Positions 11,470 to 23,600 of a DNA stretch of 64,000 nt are shown here, piece by piece. The stretch spans positions 4,951,971-5,015,970 of the forward strand of contig OX336338.1 in assembly GCA_946902875.1 (NCBI GenBank). The letters are read 5' to 3'. The position numbers and the translations under genes were made by a program. This stretch comes from Nematopogon swammerdamellus. Lineage: Eukaryota; Arthropoda; Insecta; Lepidoptera; Adelidae. Within the stretch, counting starts at the first letter, position 1. The number at the start of each line of letters is the position of its first letter. The notes under the pieces were generated by a model. That model did no database searches and was not told the origin of the DNA. It worked only from the letters and a program-made list of their open reading frames with translations.

Positions 11470-11476
11470 TTATAAG
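11470..11476 (+). promoter_or_regulatory. Possible TATA element of the secreted protein gene
   Basis: The sequence TTATAAG lies about 148 bp before the ATG. A GC-rich stretch with no competing ATG follows. A start site near 11500 is inferred; no clear initiator was found. Confidence 0.35.
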
Positions 11477-11617
11477 AGAAAGGTTCGAGAAGTGGTTTTG
11501 CGGCAGCGGCCGGCCCAACCCGACAGCCAGTCATCGTCCGCGCTCAGACTACGCCGATACTGCGCAGCTCGCCTCGCGCACTCCGACCCGACTGCACGAA
11601 CGAGCAACGCTGACAAC

Positions 11618-11634
11618 ATGAACACCATTTGCAT
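11618..11634 (+). CDS. Secreted protein gene, coding exon 1 (start codon)
   Basis: A 17-nt coding part encodes MNTIC and two bases of the next codon, then a GTGAGT donor. This ATG was chosen because the joined exon 2 continues directly as the hydrophobic core of a signal peptide. Confidence 0.72.
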
Positions 11635-14600
11635 GTGAGTGATCTAACTGCACATTCTTAAGACTATTTTGTTACATGCGTGGGTTACGTACTGTGGAAC
11701 TGATTCATAATGTTACACGTATCCGTCACAGAAGGGGTCGCGAAAGAGCTTTATAGGTTACTACATAAAAATTACATTATGTACATATACATAATAATAT
11801 ACTACAGAGTGAGTGGAATGTTGAAAATTTGGATGGAAATTAATTAAATTGCGATTTATTTGTAAGTATAGGTTGATGGGCATGAGAAATCAATAATGTT
11901 ACATGTTAATCCCTGTCCCCATAATAGCACAAACAACTTATCCATAAGTCCAAACATATTTTTAAGCCAAATTAGTCTAAGAATAATAGTAACTAAGTTT
12001 TTGTTGTAGATGGTAAGAAAATTTCAAAATTTTCCGAGCTTTTCCCGTGACTCATCGTATGGGGCACGGAATTGCAAGTATGAAATCTTTATATCTTTAT
12101 GTAATCTTTAGGTAGGTGTACGAAGAAAATTCTATGTCCTTTTATTTCTGTCTTTTGTTGTTTTATTATCCTGCACGGAATCAAAAGACAAATTAGAAAA
12201 TATTTATATAATATTACATTTGTAACAAAGATAGGTATGAAAAAAAAATATAATTTGTAAACTATGATTTTTCATGCAACTCCATTCCCTGTACACACGT
12301 CCGATGTGCAGTACTTATTCTATTTCATGAGTCCATGAATTTTGTGGAACATTGACTTCAGACTACTAGCGTCCCACCATAGGGGCACGGACTTGCGAGT
12401 GGCAGGTATCGTGCCCCATATGTGGGGCAATAGAGTCGTACGGAAAAGATGTGTTTGTTTAGTAGGAATAATTTTGCGATTTTTTAATAGTAATAAGTAT
12501 GTGCTATGCGAATTTTTATAAGCATTTAGTTTTATAAAACCTTTTTAATATTTACGTACTTACTCTCCATGCCGGTGTACTGGGATAAGCTTTTTGCGAT
12601 TTCATTCATAAGCATTACAATATTTCATTGTAGGTATGTACTCATTCATAAGCTTATAATTGTCTTATAATATTTTATTGTAGGTATGCACCTATGTATT
12701 TAGAATAGGTTCGCCTTTTAACAAAATGTGCAAATTTCGTTTAGTTCTTCTAACCGCAAAATAATTTTAACATTCGATTACGATTATTACGACACATACA
12801 TAAATCACAATCTGATTCGTTCGAAGCTTGGCAATAATGAAATGATAACTCTTATTTTTTTATTGAAAGCGCGATATGTGGCGCCGAGCCACCCATAAGG
12901 TTCCTAACGACGCCCATGGATATTCGGTCGTATGCGGGGGTTGCGAATGCCATGCCGGCCTGACAGGTGCCCATTCACGCCCCTCTTGAAGGATCCGAGA
13001 CTGTACTTGGGGGGAATATATGAGCAGGTAGAGCGTTCCAGAGTTTACTCGGTGACTTATTTTTATTTATTTTGCACTGTTCACAATTTTATGAATTATG
13101 TACCTAAATACATTCTTGAATAACCGTGCATGTCGTAAATGGTGTCAAAGGGAAAAGGACAAAGTTCCGTATATAGCCACCTGTCACTTTGACACGGTCC
13201 TTCCACCGAGTCATGCAGCAGGTGGGTTTTCGTGCCTTACTTGCTCTTTGATAGTTATCTTGTCCTAATACATTGCTAAATGTGGTGGTCGGTGTTGTGC
13301 TGTAATTCACAAGAGTACTTGCAGTACCACACCGATTATTCTGCTTACCCTGACTGATAATAATGATTATATTAATCGAATTAACTTATTCCAAATAGGT
13401 TACACTTATAAGTTTTCAATTAATATGTACTATTTTAATATTAATGGCACGTATGAGTTAATTAATTTCAACACGATCCTAAGTTCATCGGTGCATAACC
13501 AAAGCAACTGGTTCATTAGTTGACGTGGAACTAGTCAAGTGGGACAAGATCGTCAGTCAACGTCTTGTTTAATTTATGAAATAGTTTAGTTTGTACCATA
13601 TTCATTTTGTTATTTATTTGTATAGCTGTTTATATGCTAATCCTACGAACCTTTAAGGTAACAAAAAACACCCAAGGTTAACCACTTATCCGACGCTTTA
13701 TCTGTTTTTAGATATTTTTTGTTCGTAAAATTATTCAAATTCAAAAAATTCTAAATTTATTTATTACAAAAATATACATAATTATACAGCCGAAAGTTTT
13801 TAGGAGGTAATTAACAACAATTTTCTTAAAATTAATTAAAACAAAAAATAGTGGTTTGTAGTGTTAGTACCTAATATTATATTTACATGTTAATAGTGGG
13901 CCGTATTTTTTCCTGGAGCTCTGCTTCGCAAGCTAGGATTCCCTGTGTTATAGGAAGCAGGGTCTTTCGTATTGTCTCTCACAGGCCATCATATCACACA
14001 CACATATCACACGTAAGCAGAGTAATCGGTGTTGTGCTGCAAGTACTCTAGTAAATTACAGCACAACACCGACTGCCACGTTTCGCAAAGTATTCGAACA
14101 AGATTAAATCGATCAAGCAGCAAGTAAGGCACGAAGACCCACCTGCTGCATGACTCGGTGGAAGTACCGTGCCAAGGTGAGTGGTGGCGATCCCGTCGCC
14201 CTTTAGCACGATATCTTGTCCTTATCCCTTAGTCGCCTTTTACGACATGCACGGGGAGAGATGCAGTGGGGCTATTCTTTTTAAGTACCGGCACCACACG
14301 GTACTCCAAGTATATTTTGTGTTATGCATGTACTATGTAAGTGACTGTGTCATTTGTGAATATAAATGTTAATGTTTATAAGTACCTATGTATTATTATT
14401 TTATTATGAGTACTTTTTTATATCGTTTCTGGTGCATCTTCACAATTTGGAACCTCGTATCGACAACGACGCGAGACGGTCGTACAAAATATTCTGTTTC
14501 GCCAATTGGTCGATAAACCTATTTAGTACCAGCTTGCCCTGTTACAACAATAATCTATAATTATTTTAATTGTCGATTGACAAATGGTTCATTATGTTAA

Positions 14601-17600
14601 CAAATAAAGACAATTAAATTCAACTTCGACAGCTTACTCAGTTCAGTTCGGTTTAACCGAAACCCAACAACTGACCTATGCGCTGTCATCATTTGTATGT
14701 TCACTTATGAGTTGAGAACTACTCAATCGATTCGCATGGGGGTTTCAATCACGTCAGTCAGTCAGTCAATCAGCGTGTCAGCGTCCACTGCTGGACATAC
14801 GCCTCTCCAATTTTCCTCCAGTCCTCTCGGCCTTCAGCGGTACGGAACCACTGCTTTCCGCCGACGTACTTGATGTCGTCGTCCCACCTGGCGGGTGGTC
14901 TTCCCACACTCCGTTTTCCTGTCCACGGCCGCCAGTGTAGGACACGGTTATTCCAACGGTCGTCGTATCTTCGGCTGACGTGCCCAGCCCACTGCCACTT
15001 GAGCTTAGCCACCCGGTATCCAATATCGACTACTTTGGTGTGTCGGCGGATTGCCTCGTTACGCACCATATCACGTAGCGAAATTCCCAGCATGGCTCGC
15101 TCCATTGCTCGTTCACTCAGGTATTCAGTCACATCTAAGGATGGTTATAGGATATATTCCACCGAAGTGAGGTGAAACGAACAGCTAGTTGGAACTACTT
15201 GGAACCACCTAACCAATGCATAAACACTTGAATATCAAACATAATTGTTTACACGCCCATTCTATTGGCACGCGTGCCAAGTGACCCAAAATGCTGGTAA
15301 TATAAATTACGATGCACTGAAGTCTGAAGGTTCAAGTAAGTAGGTCAAAGATCGAATATTATGTTAGTAGAATTTCTAAGACAGCAGTTATACACGGTGT
15401 TGCAATTGCCCCCGTAATATTTTTAACTGACATAAGGGGGTTATTCTATATGTGAAAATAAACAACTTCTGTTAAGAAAAAAAATTTTTTGAAACAAAAA
15501 AAAATATTTTTTCCATACAAATTTTAAATACCTATTTTCAAAATGTAAGGAGGAGCTTTCTTTGTTCGGCGAATCGCCATTGAGATTCAGAGGTGTAACG
15601 CGGCGTGCGTACTTGGCACTTGCACCGGTGCAGCGACTCTGTCAAATTTAAATGAAATATATTATTTAAAGGTAGTTTAAATTTTTTTTTTTTTTTTTTT
15701 TTTAGGTTTAGTTTATAAGTTATTTTAGTTTAGTTTTATCATATTTCTTAATTTTAGTTTAATTTTATTGTATTAGGTTTTATGGAATTAATATATTCTG
15801 AAATAATTACCAGGAGAAAAAAAAATTTTTTCTTCAAATAAAAAAGTCGTAGAACAAAAGTTGTTCTATTTCACGTACAGAATCACTCCCTTTCGGGTTT
15901 TACGGTTGGGGTTGCAACACCTTGTATATAATAAAGTAAGTACCTGGGTGACCGAGCTTCGCTCGGCGTCTTTCGAGTTTGCCGCCTACAGATGGCACAA
16001 TATTGTTAACATGACAGCATATACCTACTGTCTACTACTGGTACCTCAATATTCTAAGAGACGACGTTAGAAAAACATAATTTTTTTCTTTGTGTGAAAA
16101 CAGATTTTCTCAAGGATGACACCTATACACATACATACATACATATCACACACGCTGAATCCCGACAATCGGGGTAAGCAGAGTAATCGGTGTTGTGCTG
16201 CAAGAATTCTGGTAAATTACAGCACAACACCGACCACACCTATATACCTACATAAAAATACAAAATTTAATCAAAATCGTTAGAGCTGTTTCCGAGTAAC
16301 CAATTATACAGGGTGTTGTAACGGCGAGTACATTAATTTCGCCAGCGCAATCCTCATGTTTTTCCGAGAAAAAAAGTAAATAAAGTTTTTCCCTAAAGTG
16401 TCTAGTTTTGGAGATATTAATTTTGGAAATTTATGTTTTCGTCTAGTGTAATTTGACGCGTGAGGGGCGAAGGTGCTGGAGCGGGAACGGTTAGGGGCGA
16501 AAAACTCACACTGCGCCGCCTCCGCACATCTCCTCTCTCCGCGCACTCGTCCCTGCCTGCACGCTCACTCACCGCGCGCCTTTCATTCCCACGTTCGTGC
16601 GGAACATTAGATCCTTTTACACTAAATAAATTAATTAGTTTGTATGAAAACTGTAACTTTTTATTTAAAGGGAATTCAGAAAAAAGTTATTTGACTTTTT
16701 TGTTACTCTTGATCCCAATAATCATTTCCTAAATTTAATGTACTCGCCGTTTTTACACCCTGTATATAGTGTACACATACATATTATACAGGATGTTTCA
16801 GTATAGGCTTGAGAAACTTCAGGAATAGAAAGCACTCATTATTAGAATAAAAAATCCTTATCACTCAAATCGAAATTCCGTATTTTTTTTTCATACAAAA
16901 ATTTAAAATTGTAATAAAAACTCGATGGACAGTGAGATTTGGCAACAGTGCTGTCTAGGTCTAGGGAATGCAATGGCCTAGACCAGTCCTCTTTTTCTTT
17001 TGATTTCATTCAAATTTAAGTGTTTGGAATTTACCTTCATGCAATTTTCAATTCTACTAATTAAGCATGTAAGTTAGTAATTTTATTTTAAAGCCGACGT
17101 CAACCGTCCACCAAATTTTGATGAAACGATTTTCACCAAAAATTACTATAAAATGACAGAATCTGTGAAAAAGGTTCAGGGGTTTTCGTCTTCAAATATG
17201 GACCCCTTTCGAACCCTGAAGTTACGAAACCCTATCCTGAAACATCCTGTATACAAGAATTGATCACTTAAAGTAATAAGAAGGAGAAGACGAATAGAAT
17301 AGGATGATATTATGTACTTATATACTATGATATACTTTATTCCCGATAAACATTTTACATAAACCAACACCACTTTTGATCTTTTTTAGGTTTTCGTACC
17401 CACGTACGTAGCCTATACTAGGCCTACCCCTTTTTTTCTGCCTGTCTGTGTGTCCTACTACTGTATCTTTGGAAACGTAATAGCTAGCCGGTTGAAATTT
17501 TTACGGAATATTTGTTATTATGACGGATATAACAACAAATAATAAAAAATATAAATAAAACTGTAAAAAATAGAGTAGGGAGTGAGTAGTATATTTTTTA

Positions 17601-20600
17601 TTTCAGCTTTTTACAGCTGCTATCGAAGACAATTACAGAAAAATAAATAATAATAACTTTTTAATTTGAATTATAGACTCAAATAAACCAGTACACGTAT
17701 CTATGGTATGTTTGTTACACGCGGTACCTACAAAATTTGCTATAAATCGACTTCATCATCAGTCCACTACAGCAGTTCGATATAAAAGCTGCGTGTGACC
17801 GCGATAACTAAATTTTCACCATCGACATTAGGCAACGTAGGAAGGCATTTTTTAAATTAAATTATAACCAGATAACAGGACCGGTTGTCTGGCTACTTGC
17901 CTACAGCTGTAGTCATGGTTAGGTTATGTAAGCCAATCAGCCACACGGCGGCGGCGCGGCGCCGGCGCGGCGCGGAGGCGAGAGGTGGGTGGCTATACCA
18001 CACGGCTAGAACGATAAAAAAGGTATGGACGCCGGACTGTCAAATGCTTGTATAAGAACTAGCGTCGCCAAGTTGCGGGGAGCGGAGTGTACTTACCGAT
18101 GATAAGATATTCCACTATTGTGCATACTAAACTTGACTGTAGTGTTTTTACACGTAAACACAGAGCATGCGGGCATTTTAAACAGGTTTTTGCGAACGCA
18201 GCCGATGACAGACTGACGGGCCAGCGCGCGGCCGTGCAATGAAAGAAGTATGCTTTTACTTATATCGTGTTACGCTGGCGAGGATAGGATTCGGGGTCCA
18301 CGCCTTTTTTATCGTTTAGAGCCACACGGCGGTGGCGGCGTCGCGGCGGCGGTGCCCCGCCCGCCCAGTTCAGATGCGACGGCGGCGGCGCGCGGCGGCA
18401 GCACAATCAAGCTTCTGATCTACATAACACTTAATTAATCACAGCGCAAGAGCTATCGCGAAATAATCACGCCATTGACTATTTACCTACCTGTCAAAGC
18501 AAGTACCGTTCAGGTAAACGATACTATTCTCAAAGAAACTAAGTAACTAATAGCGACGCCGAATGCCGAGCTCCGTATAGGTAAACCATATTCTTTCTCA
18601 AATAAAGTAACTAAGGGCGAGGCCGAAGGCCGAGCAGCATATAAAGATATAAGTATAACTGCAACGGTCTTTTCGAAGTTATACTTCTTTAACCACGTTA
18701 TGATAATGGGGATTAAACTCAGAAAAAACTCGGTCGTCATCGTCACCGCATACAAATTTTATTTGTATGAACTTTTCTTTATTTTTTTAATCACGCCAAA
18801 GAAGTACAAATAACTTTTAACGCGCGTACCTACATAGTTATGTAGGTACAAGCATCGTTTTTTATATTAGACGATTAAAATTCCTCACTGCAAGCAGTTA
18901 CGTTGCATTGCAAGGTAGCTCTTAGTTAAATTTCAACTATTACTAGTGTCTACCTGGCACATTAATCGATTAACTTATAATAATGTCGGATGTGATTATT
19001 ACTAGGTATTGCAAAACGAAGTCGTTCTTGTCTAGATTTTAAAACCATTAAATTGCTTTAGTTGCTGCTCCTCTATAGTTGCAGTCCAACAACATTATAC
19101 TCATAAATAAACATCTTCGAAGTTTTACACTCGTAGGCTCTTAGATTAGCCTATAGGTATATTTTAATGTAAAGTGTTTGATGTCCTTGTAAATAAATCG
19201 ACTGCTTTAGCATATTATGGCTGTTAAAGTACCTATGAAAGCATTTTAATTATAAATTAATACTTAATTTAATAATGACGAATAAATTAAGAAAATTAGG
19301 TCATTGTCGAAAACAAATTTACCTATGACCAAGGCTAGTGCGGAGTCCCATTTGGACCTTCGAGTCTTGCTGGCTTCGCTTGCCACCTTGTTTACCGTTA
19401 CTCGCGTCTGTTTCATTCGAGCAGCGGGCTTGAGGAGTGCGTACTAGAAGACTTTTCAGTCTTGCTTGCCATTGCGCCACTGTTTCATACGAACGGGCTC
19501 GACCAGTGCGTACTAGAACGTTCTGCAGTCTTACTTCCCGTTACTGGTCTTTTCATTCGAAGGGACTTGAGAAGTACGTACTAGAACGTTTTCCAGTCTT
19601 GCTTCCCGTTACTGGTCTGTTCCATTCGAACGGGCTTGATCAGTACGTACTAGAAAACTTTCCTGTCTGTTTCATACGAACGGGCTTGACCAGTGCGTAC
19701 TGGAACGTTTTCCAGTCTTGCTTCCCGTTACTGGTCTGTTTCATTCGAACGGACTTGAGCAGTACGTACTAGAACGTTTTCCAGTCTTGCTTCCCGTTAC
19801 TCGTCTATTTCGTTTGAACGGGCTTGAGCAGTACGTACTAGAACACTTTCCAGTCTGTTTCATACGAACGGGCTTGACCAGTACTTACTAGAACGTTTTC
19901 CAGTCTTGCTTCCCGTGACTCCTCTGTTTCGTTTGAACGGGCTTGAGCAGTACGTACTAGAACAGTTTCCAGTCTTGTTTCTCGTTGCTCGGCTGTTTCA
20001 TACGAATGGGCTTGAGCAGTGCGTACTAGAACAATATTGCTTCCCGTTGCTCTTCTGTTTCATATGAATGGGCTTTAGCAGTGCGTACTAGACTAGAACA
20101 TTTTCCAGTCTTCTTTATTGTTGCTCGTAATTTTTCTGAAAGCCTTCGTGCTTCTGGTGTATATGGACCTATTAGAATTATTAGCACGTAAGGATATCAA
20201 ATTAATCGTATTAATTTTAAGTAAACATAATAAATTATTTTAATTTCTAATAAGCCCTCTAATATATGTAGTATTCTCGTATGATAGGAAAATACACTCT
20301 ACAGTCATTTTGTCCCTATCTCAGTAAATATACCTAAAATATTGGTGTATAGTAAATTTTAACGATCGATTGACTAAACATCTCACGACTTTTGAGCACA
20401 ATAGTGCAAATGTATTGTTTGTAATAGATTGGAACACAGGCTTGCAATAAATGTTGCACAAGACCACGAATTGACATTTGCACCTTTTACGAGTTGCTGT
20501 TGGGTCTCCGCCTCCGGTCGATGGATTGTACTCACACTGAGCTTCTGAAGTTAGAATCGAACCATGGAACCCCCGACGCAAAAAAAGGGGTGTTTTAAGT

Positions 20601-23600
20601 TTAACGTGTGTATATGTGTATGGGTGTGTCTGTCTGTGGCATCGAAGCTCCAAAACGGATGGACTGATTTGAATGCGTTTTTTTTATTAGACAGCTGGGT
20701 TAATCGGGATGGTTCTTAGCAATGTTTGTAATCAGGTAATCAAGTAATTAAGTAATAAAAAAATTTATTATCCTAATAAGTGGACCCATTTGCGCCTTTT
20801 TAAAAAAAGCTTGAAATAAATGTTAAATTATAAATTTAAAAAAAAAAAACCTCGACTTAAGTACTATTAAATACGAGTAAAGTTTCGAAAACAAAATATA
20901 TTTCAAATTTGTCATGAACTTGCACAAATTTTACAAATTACAACAACGAAACTATTTAAATATGGTCATAAATCTTCTCGCTAAATATCGCAAGAACTTT
21001 CTTCATCGGCAAAGCGCGATTTTTAACTGCGTCCGCTTTGCACAACGTATCGTAATTGCTGACACCACCGTAGAGCAAACGGTAGCAGTTGGGCAGCAGC
21101 CGGGTAGCAGTACTATTGGTGTGGCGCAACGGACTTTAATAGTTCTATTTCATTGGGAGTGTTCGGAGGAGCTGTTTAACGCGATTCCGCCGTCCCCATT
21201 CCACCTCCGTACCGGGCAGGGGATGCACCCATATTCAATCGACCTACCAACCGGTTCTATAGCTCTTTTATTCACAGTACCGGGAAAATGTGGAACGCAC
21301 TCCTTGCCCATCTATTTCTTCCCAAATACAGCCTGGGGTTTTTCCGAAGGGGCGTGAAAAGGCCGGCATGGCATTCGTAATCCCCGTGTATCACAGAATG
21401 TCCATGGGCATTGCTAATACACCTAATTTTAGGTGAAACGATTCGGTCAGTTCCGCTTGTCAATTTTTTCCACAGTTTCTTCAGCAAGGGCGAGGGCGTC
21501 CGTAGTGCCTTCGGATGCGTCAGTCCGATGACTATGGTCGTTCACAAGCGAACATAGGTGGCCAGTATGTGTGGATGCTTGATACGACCGAGTGTTCATT
21601 CCGTAGGCGCCGTTAGACACCTCATGAGTGGCACGGTTGGCGCCGCATGTTGCGCTTTCTATTAAAAAAACCGGTCAAGTGCGAGTCGAACTCGCGCACC
21701 GAGGGTTCCTTATCGCCATGTCATGGTTAGCGCCACTCACGCCATCTATGTCGTGTTATGAAATGCTTCATATTAATTAAAAATCATGATTAGTTAAAAT
21801 GCTTCATGCTCTATTCGCGCGCGCGTACACTTTTTGGTTTCTTCTATGGGAACCCCGTGAATTTTTTACTCTTTCTTACTTGTTATTATATCGGCCATAA
21901 TAACACATAGTCTGTGAACATTTCAACGGGCTACTTATTACGGTTCAAGAGATACAGCCCTCGGACAGACAGACAGACGGCGTAGGTTTAGTAATAGGGT
22001 CCGGATACGGAACCCTAAAAACAATATTATTGTTGGTCGGCACTGTCGGTCGGTACTCAAAGAACCTATGTGCATCACTTCGCGGCACATCAAGTTATTG
22101 CCGTGTTCGGCGCGGCGGGGCGGGCGGCCAGTCTACCGAACATGACTAACATCAAATTCTAAATTTTTCGAACGAACAACATCCACCGTCTGACGTTCTT
22201 TTTTTTTTTTTTTTATTGAAACTGACACAGTTGGCATCACCTACAACATCCGTGATGTCAGCCCATAACACCGGGTGAACTTGGTGCCACGTCAGTGCTT
22301 CCCTTCGGTCGTGCCGGCTACACTGAACTGGACGGAAAACACAAACTATTTACATAGCCGTTTGGACCGACCTTTCATTCAACTGACACAGCCGAAACAG
22401 TCACCGTGGTCTAACTATAGGCTGAGTAGTTTTTTTTTTATGGAAAATGACACGGTTGGCTGCATCACCTACAACATCCGTGATGTCAGCTGTCAGCCCA
22501 GGTGAACTAGGTGTCATGTCAGTGCTTCCCTTCATTTCATGTCGGCTACACTGAACTGGACGGAAAGTACGAACTATTTACATAGCCGTTTCGAACAACG
22601 ACGTTTCATTCAGTGCGGTGGTACCAACCCGGGCGGGATAAACCCTACCACCTAGTATAGAAGGGAAGGGATCTACAGTTTTACATGGAATCCGAACCAC
22701 CTTAAGCCTCCAACGGTCGTGCGGTCACCCACTAACAGAGGCGGTGGCGGCGTGGAGCGATGGCGGCGCTCTGGCGGCGGCGCCTGCGCCGGGGGGCGGG
22801 TGAGGAGTTGGCGCGCGCGCACGCGCGGAATGTGATCTGCTTGCAGTTGACCTCGAGTCGACTTGCTTTTGTTGTACCTACGCTCGCTCCGGTCGACCTT
22901 GGGTGGGGGCCGGAAGCTCGGAAATGATTGCAGATTTTACAGTAATTCGGGCAGTTAGGCAATTCTTTATGTAAATCGAAAATTTTAATGTAACTGTAGA
23001 TTGAATAGGTGTAAGAACACAGTTACCCCATGAATCATTTCAGTTTATAACAAACTAGGTTTTGCCCGCGGCTTCGCTCGCGGTAGACTCGGTTTAATAG
23101 CAAATCCGATTTAAACGCAAGTGACAACCGATCACTTCTCTTATATTCTGTCGGTCTCTCTCCCTCCCTCCCTCATTCCCCCCTCCCCTCCGTCCTTTTC
23201 AGCACTCTCTATCCGGCACTACAATTCGACACTAAATTCCGTTCATACTATACTTTCTTTGATACTGCTCAGACCGATTGCTATTTAGCGTGATGGTACA
23301 TAGCCTATAGAAGTATAGATAGTGAGCCTCAAGAACTACTCCTTACATTGGTACAAATCGCAACAAATACGAGACGTTTGAGATAGCCTAACAGAAAAAA
23401 TTCACAGATTTCGTGCCTTACACGACTATCGAGCACATTGAAAATGAATCTGCGGAATTCGAAAAAATGTTATCACTGAGCGACAGTATCGAATTCCGTA
23501 GATTCATTTCCAATGTGCTCGATAGTCGTGTGAGCCACGAAATCTGTGAATTTATAAAGGTTGAGCTGCAGGGCAAACCCTTAACCCGATCGTCTTTATT

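Noticed and set aside
20914..21357. 147-codon plus-strand open frame
   Set aside because: Its second half is the ECSEELFNAIPPSPF LINE 3' end with a frameshift; the first half has no support as a gene.
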